The notes: generated from the letters alone by a model not told the origin. A stretch of DNA of 64,000 bases from Ignavibacteriota bacterium (GCA_013285405.1 CP053446.1:3519001-3583000); one strand, 5' to 3'. Counted from the stretch's first letter, positions 42,851 to 53,055 are shown. Translations and numbers: made by a program.

Positions 42851-43598
42851 CTTTGAATTTATTTTGGTTTGAGAGAATTCTTTGTTTTAACAGGAACAGA
42901 TCATTTGCATCACCGAGAGTATCAGATAATTTCCCAAGCAGCAAAACCAACGGACTCATTATTTCAGTCCAGATGTTGTTCAATATTCTCATAGCATACA
43001 AGAGATCCTTGGCTCTTTTTCGCCATTCGTGTACGTTCTCTTTAATCGATTCGCTGAATACAGCGTACATATAATTCTTTCCCTGCTCATAAATTTTTTG
43101 GAGATTCTTTTTAAGCAGTGTAAAATCATCCCCACTCAAAGGCCAGTCAAAAACTCTGCTTCTCGCAAGGATCAGATCAGTTGACAGAGAATTAAGAAGA
43201 GCACTTTTCTTACTCTTTGCCATCCGGATAGTTTTGTGTTTTTCCACCAGAAATTCCCGGAACACTGAAAAATCAAAGTTTGACATTTCAATTTCCGAAT
43301 TTTTTAAAAGCTTATCGAAAGTCTCAATTAAAACTGTACTATCCCTTAAATCGGATAATGTTCTGCCAGCATCCCGATAAAATAAATTTTCTGCAAAGAA
43401 ATTTTTTCCTCCTAACTCAGATTTAATAAGCCTTAAAACAGTACGTAACTTTTTAAAATTTTTTCTGGTATCATGAACATCATCATTGAATGAGCCGTTC
43501 CCCTTGGCAAGATTAAATACCGACCTGTCAATCAGTTCAAGCACTATTCTTTTCAAACCAAAGCTGAGGGTTTCATTATTTTCAAGTAGATAACTCAT
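42834..43598 (-). CDS. CHAD domain protein
   Basis: The 254-residue protein is a helical CHAD domain, a family that binds polyphosphate through conserved His and basic residues. Visible motifs are DVHDTRKNFKKLRTVLRLIK at about residues 40-59 and VHEWRKRAKDLLYAMRIL near 190-207. It is not fused to a CYTH domain, as many CHAD proteins are. A possible small gene overlaps its end. Confidence 0.92.
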   Translation of the reverse strand: MSYLLENNETLSFGLKRIVLELIDRSVFNLAKGNGSFNDDVHDTRKNFKKLRTVLRLIKSELGGKNFFAENLFYRDAGRTLSDLRDSTVLIETFDKLLKNSEIEMSNFDFSVFREFLVEKHKTIRMAKSKKSALLNSLSTDLILARSRVFDWPLSGDDFTLLKKNLQKIYEQGKNYMYAVFSESIKENVHEWRKRAKDLLYAMRILNNIWTEIMSPLVLLLGKLSDTLGDANDLFLLKQRILSNQNKFKDDQHT

Positions 43599-43916
43599 TT
43601 CAATCGTTAATTTATTTAATCGTGATATACAATAATTTAAGAAATTATGGGTAACAAAATATAAGGTAGTTACGATAGAAATTTTATCTTTTTTCGATGA
43701 AAAAATGGACTTTTGGTAATTTAATTCAGAAATATATTTTTATTCCGTGAAAGAAATTTTCGTTTAATTGGGCTGAGAAAAAGCATTTTTCACGAAATAT
43801 TGTTAACTTGGTTTCGTAGATTTTTCCTCTGTTTAGCAGGGATTCATCAGGGCAGAATATTTCATCGTATTTAATTGATTGATTCAAATTTATCACAAAA
43901 ACGTTCCGGGAGAAAG
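43599..43916. other. 318-bp divergent intergenic region
   Basis: This gap lies between the divergent CHAD and OmpA genes and has no gene. A TTTTGG at 43711-43716 followed after about 17 bases by TATATTTT (43733-43740) resembles the TTTG / TAnnTTTG promoter of Bacteroidota, directed toward the OmpA gene. This is weak. Confidence 0.3.
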
Positions 43917-45494
43917 ATGAACAAAGTGAGGGTTATTCTTTTTCTGTTTGTTATTATCATTACTTCTAATCTATCCTATTCTCAACTAAAAGACTGGGGT
44001 TCTAAAATCGGAATACGCGCAAATCTACTCTTTCCTGAGAACGATTTTGCTAATCTTGGTTTTTCCAATAATGATGATTTTTCATTTGATTGGTACGAAT
44101 TTTCATTTCTTAATCAAGCATTTTTCGGATTGGCTGCTACTAAATCTTTAGAAGTACATCTTACGTTTGGTTATGGTACTTACTCTGGTAAAGCATATTT
44201 TGATAGTCCGGAGAATAGTTATGGAAAATATAAAACTACGATCATACCTGTAAACTTAACTTTTAGAATAACACCCTGGGATATTCAAACATGGAATCCA
44301 TATTTTTATGTCGGTGCTGGAATGATGAGTTATGATTTAACAACAATACCCACAAATTTACCTGGTGTGAACAATGTAAAGGCTGCAGGATGGACAGGTT
44401 TTTTACCTGTCGGAACAGGTGCGGAATTTCCTTTGTCTGATAATTTTATTTTTGATCTTTCACTTGGTGGAGCTTTTTCTACAGGTTTTGATCTTGAAGG
44501 TTACAGAAATGAAAATGATAAAACCTGGGAATCCTATATTAATATCGGTTTAGGTTTAACAATGGTTAATGAAAGCTGCAGTTCCGACAGAGATAAGGAT
44601 AAACTTTCCAGGTGCGAAGAAGAAAAATTAGGAAGCGACCCAAAAAATCCGGATTCTGATAGTGACGGTTTAAATGATGGTGATGAAGTTTTAAATTGGC
44701 GTACTGATCCAACAAATCCGGATAGTGATGGCGACGGGTTAAACGATTTCAAAGAAGTGATAGAACTAAATACCAATGCAATAAATCCTGATACTGATGA
44801 AGACGGATTGTCAGATGGAGAGGAAGTTTTAAAATATGGGACTAATCCATTAAAACCTGATTCAGATAATGATGATCTGTCAGATAGTTTAGAAATTATA
44901 AAATATAAAACCAATCCTCTTCGTTCTGATACAGATGGTGATGGACTATCAGATGGGGCTGAAGTAAATATTTATCTCACTGATCCGACAAATTTAGACA
45001 GCGATCTCGATGGATTATCAGATGGTGAAGAAATAATAAAATTTGGTACAAATCCTCTTGACAGAGACACAGACAATGGCTCAGTTGATGACTTTACGGA
45101 AATACATCGCGAAACAAACCCACTGGATCCTGATGATGATATTATACAAATGAACGTTCCAATCGTGCTCGATGGAATAACATTCGCAACAGGTAAAGCA
45201 GAAATCGAACCGCAGTCTGAATTTGTTTTAAGAAGTGCCTTGGAAACATTAATGAAAAATCCGGATATCATTATTGAAATAAGTGGTCATACGGATAATG
45301 TCGGAAGTGAAAATAATAACAGAACTCTATCACAAAAGCGCGCTGATGCTGTTCGATTCTGGCTTATTCGTAATGGAATTGCACCAGACAGAATATTAGC
45401 AAAAGGATATGGCGAAGATTTTCCAAGAGTTCCGAATGATACTGATGAAAATCGACGAATCAATAGAAGAATAGAGTTTAAAAGGATCAGATAG
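43917..45494 (+). CDS. OmpA-family outer-membrane protein with thrombospondin type 3-like repeats
   Basis: From ATG 43917 (GGGAGAAAG just upstream) the protein is 525 residues with a signal peptide ending SNLSYSQ; a TTG at 43875 would add a non-signal extension. The N-terminal barrel covers about 25-215, followed by about eight Ca2+-binding repeats of 22-24 residues with DSDGDGLNDGDEV-like cores (about 225-410), and a C-terminal OmpA peptidoglycan-binding domain with ISGHTDNVGSENNNRTLSQK and NRRINRRIEF. It probably links the outer membrane with the cell wall. Confidence 0.92.
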   Translation: MNKVRVILFLFVIIITSNLSYSQLKDWGSKIGIRANLLFPENDFANLGFSNNDDFSFDWYEFSFLNQAFFGLAATKSLEVHLTFGYGTYSGKAYFDSPENSYGKYKTTIIPVNLTFRITPWDIQTWNPYFYVGAGMMSYDLTTIPTNLPGVNNVKAAGWTGFLPVGTGAEFPLSDNFIFDLSLGGAFSTGFDLEGYRNENDKTWESYINIGLGLTMVNESCSSDRDKDKLSRCEEEKLGSDPKNPDSDSDGLNDGDEVLNWRTDPTNPDSDGDGLNDFKEVIELNTNAINPDTDEDGLSDGEEVLKYGTNPLKPDSDNDDLSDSLEIIKYKTNPLRSDTDGDGLSDGAEVNIYLTDPTNLDSDLDGLSDGEEIIKFGTNPLDRDTDNGSVDDFTEIHRETNPLDPDDDIIQMNVPIVLDGITFATGKAEIEPQSEFVLRSALETLMKNPDIIIEISGHTDNVGSENNNRTLSQKRADAVRFWLIRNGIAPDRILAKGYGEDFPRVPNDTDENRRINRRIEFKRIR

Positions 45495-45609
45495 TAACCG
45501 TTATACAGCTTTTGATCAAAATTTAAAATATTGTTTCTGCCAGAAAGTTGTACGAGATTAAAATATCATTTCATCAAAATTTAATTCCATTTCGGGGCAG
45601 AGTTAAATT

Positions 45610-46197
45610 TTATTTTTTCTTTCCTTCAATATTAATTTTTATTTCATCTTTAGTTGATTGAATAAGTAACGGGAAACCATCAAATGTGCTTGCTTCAGCT
45701 TTAACTATTTTCATTGAAGATTTTTTAATGCTTTTTGTGTCCGGCAAATTAATTGTTTTGTAATTCACTTTAACCAGATCGAAATAATCCCCAGGCTGTA
45801 AACCACTATTCTGATTAGAATTATACAACAGCACAAATACTTCTTCTGCATTGCTGTTTTTACTGCTATCCTTTATCACATTAAAATCTAAAAGCCAACC
45901 TGGATCCTTTAAGTCACTTCCCTTTTCAATATCTTTGAAAATTAATGCATCATAATCATCCGACGCTTTGTTTATCAAGATTCTAAATTGTATAGCCTGA
46001 GCTTTACCAGTCAGATTAAATAATTGTATGATTTCAGAGTATGTGCCATTTGCACTTCTATTGACAGATTCTGATTCGAATTTTAAACCACCATTCGTTT
46101 GATGATTCTTTAAACTGGATTTCATTCCATCCTGAGCCATTCCTCCGGAAAAGAATAACAATATTAATCCGCTAATAATTAAAGTTATTTTATTCAT
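45610..46197 (-). CDS. Secreted cohesin-like small protein
   Basis: From ATG 46197 the protein is 195 residues with a signal peptide (MNKITLIISGLILLFFSGG); the ORF runs to 46227 but the shorter start fits the signal better. The body (about 45-170) resembles a domain inside the large repeat protein at 48817: both have a QLFNLTGKAQAIQFRI-type strand, an F-x-I-x-KG-x-D segment, and EVFVLLYN. It has no T9SS tail. It lies 34 bases after the cohesin-like gene 46232-48616. Confidence 0.65.
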   Translation of the reverse strand: MNKITLIISGLILLFFSGGMAQDGMKSSLKNHQTNGGLKFESESVNRSANGTYSEIIQLFNLTGKAQAIQFRILINKASDDYDALIFKDIEKGSDLKDPGWLLDFNVIKDSSKNSNAEEVFVLLYNSNQNSGLQPGDYFDLVKVNYKTINLPDTKSIKKSSMKIVKAEASTFDGFPLLIQSTKDEIKINIEGKKK

Positions 46198-46231
46198 AAG
46201 TAAAGTAAGTTTAGTTAATAGAAACATTTAG

Positions 46232-48616
46232 TTATTTAATTAGTACCATCTTTTTTACTGCGATGAATTTATCAGTTCTCAATTCGTAAATATATATTCC
46301 GGTTGCTATCCCGCTTTGCGGGACATTCCAGTTGTATTGATATTTTCCGGCTTGCAATGATGTGTTTACTAGTTCTGTTACCTTTTCTCCCAATGCATTG
46401 TAGATACTTAGTTTTACATTTGCCATCTCCGGCAACGAGAACTCGATCATCGTGCTTGGGTTGAATGGATTTGGATAGTTCTGTTCAAGTGAATATACTG
46501 TCGGTAACAGTTCTCCCGATACCATCAGCTTCTCTACCGTTGATTCACTGATTTCTATTGATTCTCCATCCTTCAGATTTTCATTCAGCTTCTTGCCGCT
46601 CTCATCCATCAACCTGATATCCATTCCTTCTACTCTTACTGTCAATGGATATACTACTCCGCTCATCTCAATCGTTTTCACTGAGTTGCTCAGGTCTTCA
46701 GCTATTCTTCCGCTCGAATATCTGATGTCAAACATTCCATTCATCGGTGCTGGTGGTAATTCATACTGACTTAAGTCAACCTGTCCATTTACTGCATACA
46801 GTGTATAGCTTACTCCTGCTGCATCCGTCAGTACTATTCTTCCCCAATCTTCTGGGAACGGATCAATTTCTTTAATTGCCTTCGTTGCTTCTTCAGGAAG
46901 AATTATATATCCTGCACTTGTCAGTTTTATCCAGTATCCAAAACCTGGTTCCAATGTAGTTGCAAAATGGTAACCACCGGAATATTTGAAAATCGTTCCG
47001 GTTTGCAATCCAGGTGGGTTTGTTGTAATTGATGATGTTGCAACAATTAATTCATATCCACCAAAAAGATTCCATCCCTGACTTGCCGGAATGGGATAAT
47101 GTCTTGTTACCTGAATACCATTCGAAGGCCATTCATCTCCTGTATTGTAGGTTCTGGTACCAGCTTGTTTAAGAAAGTAACCGGTACCCGGAAGTAAGTT
47201 CACAACAGTCTGATATCCGGCAACATATTTATAAACATAAGCTGAGTTGTCTCTGAAAGCCCACCATGTATCTATATTCTGATTCAGAGGATGTTTACCC
47301 GGAATTGAGACCATATTCCATCCGTTAGCTAAAGTGACAGAGAGTTGAAAAGTTGGAACCGGTTTTACATGAATTTGTCCGTCAATAGTTCCTCTGATTA
47401 AATTTTGTGAATTAGAATCAGATAATATTGCATTACTCAAATGAAGAGGAAAAATTCCTGTATCATTTCCGGCTACAAAATTCATTGTGACCACAGTGCC
47501 TGTATCTCCATAAAACGGCAGTAAGTTTTGTGTAAATGTAAACAACCGAAGTTTATTTGGTGCAAGAAGAGCTTCAAAAACAAGATGATCCTGCTTGCGG
47601 TTTGTCAGGACGGCGCTGTTCGGAACAAAAGTCAAACTGTCTGGGAAATCCAAATCCAATTGAAAATTAATGAATGGCTCATAGTTGTTCACATTAATTT
47701 TTAAGGTTACAGTATCACCAACAAACGCTTCAGCATTTTGAACGATCATATAATTAGGTGCAAACGAAGATGCAGAAACATTAATAAAAAATGGATCCTC
47801 ATCCGGATCATTGCTTCTTACAGTAAAAACAGATGTGTGTTGTCCTTTGTGGATATTATGAAATTTTAGTTTGAATAACCTATTATCACCCGGTAAAAGA
47901 ATTTGTGGAATCAAAGTTTCATTCCAAAAAAATATTTCTGATGAAGAAAATTCTGTAATGAATAATGTATCATTTCCTGTGTTACTCAATTGATAATCAT
48001 AAGATAGAGTATCCAAAACAGATACTTCACCAAAGTCGATTGTCGTAAGACCGGAAATATCAGGAGAAATTATTTTCACAAATCCGGGATATACTCCGGT
48101 AAGTATATTCACTCCACTAGAATTAGAAACAACTACATTACTAAGTCCAACATTATAAGTTGCGCTGGTTCCATTCAGATTAAACAATATCCTAACAATC
48201 TCACCATCATTTCCTGAGAATGGTTGATTTGTAGGAGAGTAAGCAAATATTCTAAGAGTCCGCGGATTAATCTGATTTGCAATAATTATATGATTCGTTT
48301 TTCGAAACAACCATACTGAATCCTCCACAAATGATAGAACAGACGGAAGAATAATATCAAACTGGAATCCAACAAATTGATCGGTATTATTTATTGAATA
48401 GGAAATTGAAATAGGATAACCGGATCTACCGGAATCCGAAACCATGTGTAGTTCGTTAATTGCTAACCCGGATGGTGAAGAGATATTCTGTAAATCAATT
48501 TTATTGTTATTACTTTTCAAATCTTCTGAAGATTGTGAATTCTGTGTGTATGAAGTTTCATTCATCACAAACAAAGCCAATGACATGAATAGAACTACCC
48601 GGAATGAATTGCTCAT
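46232..48616 (-). CDS. Secreted T9SS protein with two cohesin-like domains
   Basis: From ATG 48616 the protein is 794 residues with a signal-like helix (VVLFMSLALFVMNETSYTQ); the ORF runs to 48697 but the earlier residues have no signal. It has a cohesin-like domain (about residues 35-180), a HYDIN/ASPM-type domain with TIDFGEVSVLDTLSYDYQLS (about 185-285), a second cohesin-like domain (about 290-405), two GWNM modules, and a C-terminal T9SS sorting domain with EQNYPNPFNPSTMIEFSLPE. The sorting domain sends it through the outer membrane to the surface. Its 3' kilobase is nearly the same as in three other genes. Confidence 0.85.
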   Translation of the reverse strand: MSNSFRVVLFMSLALFVMNETSYTQNSQSSEDLKSNNNKIDLQNISSPSGLAINELHMVSDSGRSGYPISISYSINNTDQFVGFQFDIILPSVLSFVEDSVWLFRKTNHIIIANQINPRTLRIFAYSPTNQPFSGNDGEIVRILFNLNGTSATYNVGLSNVVVSNSSGVNILTGVYPGFVKIISPDISGLTTIDFGEVSVLDTLSYDYQLSNTGNDTLFITEFSSSEIFFWNETLIPQILLPGDNRLFKLKFHNIHKGQHTSVFTVRSNDPDEDPFFINVSASSFAPNYMIVQNAEAFVGDTVTLKINVNNYEPFINFQLDLDFPDSLTFVPNSAVLTNRKQDHLVFEALLAPNKLRLFTFTQNLLPFYGDTGTVVTMNFVAGNDTGIFPLHLSNAILSDSNSQNLIRGTIDGQIHVKPVPTFQLSVTLANGWNMVSIPGKHPLNQNIDTWWAFRDNSAYVYKYVAGYQTVVNLLPGTGYFLKQAGTRTYNTGDEWPSNGIQVTRHYPIPASQGWNLFGGYELIVATSSITTNPPGLQTGTIFKYSGGYHFATTLEPGFGYWIKLTSAGYIILPEEATKAIKEIDPFPEDWGRIVLTDAAGVSYTLYAVNGQVDLSQYELPPAPMNGMFDIRYSSGRIAEDLSNSVKTIEMSGVVYPLTVRVEGMDIRLMDESGKKLNENLKDGESIEISESTVEKLMVSGELLPTVYSLEQNYPNPFNPSTMIEFSLPEMANVKLSIYNALGEKVTELVNTSLQAGKYQYNWNVPQSGIATGIYIYELRTDKFIAVKKMVLIK
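46240..47360 (-). repeat. Shared T9SS/GWNM 3' module, copy 1
   Basis: This segment is nearly identical in DNA to 53560-54660, 56250-57350 and 62550-63660. It codes for two GWNM repeats, an antiparallel domain with GMDIRLMDESGKKL, and the T9SS tail. The outer half, the first GWNM repeat, is the most diverged. Confidence 0.75.
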
Positions 48617-48761
48617 AATGTAATTCCCAAAAAATTGAAATATGAGTTTTTGTTTAAATCCCTGAACAAACCTAATTAAATTATAAGTAAAGCTCAATAA
48701 GCTGAATCAATGATTTCTTATTAATTGCATCGACGAAATAATTTTAGATTATTATATCAAT

Positions 48762-48795
48762 AAAAAATCCCACTCATAAATGATAAGTGGGATTT
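48762..48795 (-). terminator. Rho-independent terminator after the large repeat protein
   Basis: Arms AAATCCCACT (48765-48774) and AGTGGGATTT (48786-48795) form a perfect 10-bp stem with an 11-base loop. On the minus strand a T-run follows, so it ends the gene 48817-53055. Confidence 0.8.
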
Positions 48796-48816
48796 GAAGA
48801 AAACCTTTTCCAGTTC

Positions 48817-51800
48817 TTATTTTACAAGTACCATCTTTTTAACTGAAACAAATTTATCAGTTCTTAATTCATAAATATACATTCCCGTTGCAAAATCTTT
48901 TGCATTCCAATAGTAACTATGATAACCGGCTTGTAATGATGTATTAACCAACTCTGCTACTTTTTCACCTAATGCATTATAAATTGAAAGTTTTGCATTT
49001 GATACATCTTCAGGTAATGTAAACTCAATTACAGTTCCCGGGTTAAATGGATTCGGGTAATTCTGGAAAAGCGCATAATTCTCTGGCAAGTCAACCTGAT
49101 TAGAGTAAATTATTTCTACCTGTATCTTTTCTAATTTTTCTCTGTTAACATCAACAACTACAATTTTTTCAATTGTGACATTTTCAGGTTTATCAAGAGT
49201 GAATGGCATTTCAGCCAGAAAGTGTTCACCTTGTTCGATATATTTTTCGCCCAGAGGATCATAAAGCAACGTTCGCAATATTTTATTTTCTTCAACATAG
49301 AAAAAGAAACCTCTGCCTAAATCAGTATTAATTATCATACTTCCGGGATTGCTTTCAACATTTGATAATTCCAATTGTACACCTCTGATGCCAATTGTTG
49401 AATTGATAGAAGATTCAATTCCTTTTTTACTGATATGCAAAGTTATTTTAGCGTCTTCATCGCCATTGTACTTTGAATAATTAGCTTTCGCAACCGGTCC
49501 TATCGGAGTTCCATCAGGATAATGACCTGTCAGAATAATATTCTGAATCAAAGATAGTTCCTGAACATTAACGATTCCATCAGGTTCGGGTACTGCATGA
49601 CCGGGCAGCCAGGGTGCAATATCAGCTCTGAAAAATTCAGTTGCATTGAGTGAATCAACGTTCACAATATGATCAACAACCATTATCAGATCCAATACAT
49701 CCAGATAACCATCACTGTTAACATCGCCTCTCCATGAGACTCGGTTCCTTGCTATTACATTTAATAAATCTCTGGATGGTGTAATGTCAATTGGCAATCC
49801 CTGGTAATCGCTGCCTTCCACATGTGTTATCCGGAATGTTGATTTTAAACTATCCTGTAAAGGTTCAAGATCAGCTACTGTGTAATTGACTCTGAAAAGA
49901 TTATTATAATTACCCGGTGCTAAACCTGCACCTTGATTAATATTGTATAAGAGAACAAATACTTCATCCATCGAAGCACCATTTGGAGTGATCGGTCCTC
50001 TTGTAATCGTTGACCTTAAAATCCAGCTTGCATCTGCTACATCAGTACCTTTTTGAATATTCTGGAAAATCAGAATCACATTATCGCTAATTTCTTTATT
50101 AACCTGTATCCTAAACTGGAATGCATGCAATGAATCAGTTAAATTTTTCAGTTGCATTATTTCCATATAAGAATTATCCTCCAACTTATAAACCGAATCC
50201 AGTTCAAAAATAATTCCTGCATCAGAAACAACATTTGCAGAGAGAGGAATCCTTAATGATGGAAAACCAACAGTACTCAAAGTTAAAGTATCAGCAAAAG
50301 TAGTTGGTGTTGCAGGTGCTGAAAATGTAAGCGTGAAAATAAAATTACTGCCTGCTGGAATAAGTACTGTATCTGGCGAAATATTCCAATTCGGTGCATC
50401 AGTTATATTTGTGTTTATCAGCAATGGAACTGTACCATTATTAATAACTGTAAATTGCGTATCCACTATACTGCTTGTAATGACATTCACAAGATTTAAT
50501 AAGTTTAAACTTGATGAGAAAGCTTCTATGCCAATTCCCTGTATTGAATATACCGTCGGTGATCCTGATGCATTGTGTGTGATCGTAAGTGTTCCTGATA
50601 ACAATCCTGTCACTGTTGGTGTGAATGTTACATCAAATATCTGACTGCCGCCTGCTGTTATCGTTACCGGAAATACATCAGGACTGAATGTGAACTGTGT
50701 GGCTGATGAACTTATTCCGCTTATCACTAGATCACTCGTTCCAGGATTACTTATCGTTGCCTGTAATGTTGAACTGCTTCCTAATACTACGTTTCCAAAT
50801 GACAAACTTACTGGACTGATACTGAATCCTGCTGCTACTCCTGTTCCCTGTACTGAATATACTGTCGGTGATCCTGCTGCGTTGTGTGTGATCGTAAGTG
50901 TTCCTGATAACAATCCTGTCACTGTGGGTGTGAATGTTACATCAAATACCTGACTGCCGCCGGCTGTTATCGTTACCGGAAATACATTCGGACTGAATGT
51001 GAACTGTGTGGCTGATGAACTTATTCCGCTTATCACTAGATCACTCGTTCCAGGATTACTTATCGTTGTCTGCAGTGTTGAACTGCTTCCTAATACTACG
51101 TTTCCAAATGACAAACTTGCAGGACTGATACTAAATCCTGCTGCTACTCCTGTCCCCTGTACTGAATATACTGTCGGTGATCCTGATGCATTGTGTGTGA
51201 TCGTAAGTGTTCCTGCTAACAATCCTGTCACTGTGGGTGTGAATGTTACATCAAATATCTGACTGCCGCCTGCTGTTATCGTTACAGGAAATACATTCGG
51301 ACTGAATGTGAACTGTGTGGCTGATGAACTTATTCCGCTTATCACTAGATCACTCGTTCCAGGATTACTTATCGTTGCCTGCAGTGTTGAACTGCTTCCT
51401 AATACTACGTTTCCAAAAGATAAACTTGCAGGACTGATACTGAATCCTGCTGCTACTCCTGTCCCCTGTACTGAATATATTGTCGGTGATCCTGCTGCGT
51501 TGTGTGTGATCGTAAGTGTTCCTGCTAACAATCCTGTCACTGTGGGTGTGAATGTTACATCAAATATCTGACTGCCGCCTGCTGTTATCGTTACAGGAAA
51601 TACATTCGGACTGAATGTGAACTGTGTGGCTGATGAACTTATTCCGCTTATCACTAGATCACTCGTTCCAGGATTACTTATCGTTGTCTGCAGTGTTGAA
51701 CTGCTTCCTAATACTACGTTTCCAAATGACAAACTTACTGGACTGATACTGAATCCTGCTGCTACTCCTGTTCCCTGTACTGAATATACTGTCGGTGATC

Positions 51801-53055
51801 CTGCTGCGTTGTGTGTGATCGTAAGTGTTCCTGATAACAATCCTGTCACTGTGGGTGTGAATGTTACATCAAATACCTGACTGCCGCCGGCTGTTATCGT
51901 TACCGGAAATACATTCGGACTGAATGTGAACTGTGTGGCTGATGAACTTATTCCGCTTATCACTAGATCACTCGTTCCAGGATTACTTATCGTTGCCTGT
52001 AATGTTGAACTGCTTCCTAATACTACGTTTCCAAATGACAAACTTGCAGGACTGATACTAAATCCTGCTGCTACTCCTGTCCCCTGTACTGAATATACTG
52101 TCGGTGATCCTGATGCATTGTGTGTGATCGTAAGTGTTCCTGCTAACAATCCTGTCACTGTGGGTGTGAATGTTACATCAAATATCTGACTGCCGCCTGC
52201 TGTTATCGTATCTGGAAATGTATTTGGTGTAAATATGAACTCTCCGCTTGAACTTGTTATCCCATTTATCACTAGATCACTCGTTCCAGGATTACTTATC
52301 GTTGCCTGTAATGTTGAACTGCTTCCCAATACTACGTTTCCAAATGACAAACTTGCAGGACTGATACTAAATCCTGCTGCTACTCCTGTTCCCTGTACTG
52401 AATATACTGTCGGTGATCCTGATGCATTGTGTGTGATCGTCAGTGTTCCTGATAACAATCCTGTCACTGTTGGTGTGAATGTTACATCAAATATCTGACT
52501 GCCGCCTGCTGTTATCGTATCTGGAAATGTATTTGGTGTAAATATGAACTCTCCGCTTGAACTTGTTATCCCATTTATCACTAGATCACTCGTTCCAGGA
52601 TTACTTATAGTTGTCTGCAGTGTTGAACTGCTTCCCAATACTACGTTTCCAAATGACAAACTTGCAGGACTGATACTAAATCCTGCTGCTACTCCTGTCC
52701 CCTGTACTGAATATACTGTCGGTGATCCTGATGCATTGTGTGTGATCGTAAGTGTTCCTGCTAACAATCCTGTCACTGTGGGTGTGAATGTTACATCAAA
52801 TATCTGACTGCCGCCTGCTGTTATCGTATCTGGAAATGTATTTGGTGTAAATATGAATTCTCCGTTTGAACTTGTTATCCCATTTATCACAAGATCAATT
52901 GTGTCCGGATTACTTATTGTTGTCTGTAATGTTGAACTGCTTCCTAATACTACATTTCCGAAATTCAGACTAGAAGGACTTATGTTAAAGACTTGCCCGA
53001 ACAAAAATGCATTGTATAGCAGAATTGATGAAAGAATTGTAAATAGTTTAAGCAT
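48817..53055 (-). CDS. Giant T9SS repeat protein with eight HYDIN-like repeats and a dockerin-like domain
   Basis: The 1412-residue protein has a signal peptide (residues 1-20) and then eight tandem 103-residue choice-of-anchor D/HYDIN-type repeats, residues 23-845, each starting with F(S/N)ISP and ending VQGTGVAAG. A diverged ninth domain follows, then a cohesin-like domain shared with the 45610 protein (about 945-1105), a dockerin-type I-like part with RGDVNSDGYLDVLDLIMVVD and a second Ca2+-like loop ADIAPWLPGHAVPEPDGIVN (about 1115-1180), and a T9SS tail. It is probably an extended surface protein. The eight repeats are almost identical at the DNA level. Confidence 0.88.
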   Translation of the reverse strand: MLKLFTILSSILLYNAFLFGQVFNISPSSLNFGNVVLGSSSTLQTTISNPDTIDLVINGITSSNGEFIFTPNTFPDTITAGGSQIFDVTFTPTVTGLLAGTLTITHNASGSPTVYSVQGTGVAAGFSISPASLSFGNVVLGSSSTLQTTISNPGTSDLVINGITSSSGEFIFTPNTFPDTITAGGSQIFDVTFTPTVTGLLSGTLTITHNASGSPTVYSVQGTGVAAGFSISPASLSFGNVVLGSSSTLQATISNPGTSDLVINGITSSSGEFIFTPNTFPDTITAGGSQIFDVTFTPTVTGLLAGTLTITHNASGSPTVYSVQGTGVAAGFSISPASLSFGNVVLGSSSTLQATISNPGTSDLVISGISSSATQFTFSPNVFPVTITAGGSQVFDVTFTPTVTGLLSGTLTITHNAAGSPTVYSVQGTGVAAGFSISPVSLSFGNVVLGSSSTLQTTISNPGTSDLVISGISSSATQFTFSPNVFPVTITAGGSQIFDVTFTPTVTGLLAGTLTITHNAAGSPTIYSVQGTGVAAGFSISPASLSFGNVVLGSSSTLQATISNPGTSDLVISGISSSATQFTFSPNVFPVTITAGGSQIFDVTFTPTVTGLLAGTLTITHNASGSPTVYSVQGTGVAAGFSISPASLSFGNVVLGSSSTLQTTISNPGTSDLVISGISSSATQFTFSPNVFPVTITAGGSQVFDVTFTPTVTGLLSGTLTITHNAAGSPTVYSVQGTGVAAGFSISPVSLSFGNVVLGSSSTLQATISNPGTSDLVISGISSSATQFTFSPDVFPVTITAGGSQIFDVTFTPTVTGLLSGTLTITHNASGSPTVYSIQGIGIEAFSSSLNLLNLVNVITSSIVDTQFTVINNGTVPLLINTNITDAPNWNISPDTVLIPAGSNFIFTLTFSAPATPTTFADTLTLSTVGFPSLRIPLSANVVSDAGIIFELDSVYKLEDNSYMEIMQLKNLTDSLHAFQFRIQVNKEISDNVILIFQNIQKGTDVADASWILRSTITRGPITPNGASMDEVFVLLYNINQGAGLAPGNYNNLFRVNYTVADLEPLQDSLKSTFRITHVEGSDYQGLPIDITPSRDLLNVIARNRVSWRGDVNSDGYLDVLDLIMVVDHIVNVDSLNATEFFRADIAPWLPGHAVPEPDGIVNVQELSLIQNIILTGHYPDGTPIGPVAKANYSKYNGDEDAKITLHISKKGIESSINSTIGIRGVQLELSNVESNPGSMIINTDLGRGFFFYVEENKILRTLLYDPLGEKYIEQGEHFLAEMPFTLDKPENVTIEKIVVVDVNREKLEKIQVEIIYSNQVDLPENYALFQNYPNPFNPGTVIEFTLPEDVSNAKLSIYNALGEKVAELVNTSLQAGYHSYYWNAKDFATGMYIYELRTDKFVSVKKMVLVK
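50521..52989 (-). repeat. Eight tandem 309-bp repeats
   Basis: The period is exactly 309 bp, with the last copy 3 bases shorter. There are two sequence subtypes: copies 1-3 encode NGITSS-GEFIFTPNTFPDT and copies 4-8 encode SGISSSATQFTFSP-VFPVT. The rest of the unit is common to both. Confidence 0.95.

Noticed and set aside
44534..45271. Minus-strand ORFs of 99-126 residues over the OmpA gene
   Set aside because: They are shadows of the Asp/Gly-rich repeat codons, giving Ser-rich nonsense proteins.
50521..52989. A regular repeat array that might be taken for CRISPR
   Set aside because: The 309-bp units are coding, are joined without spacers and encode a known surface-protein fold.
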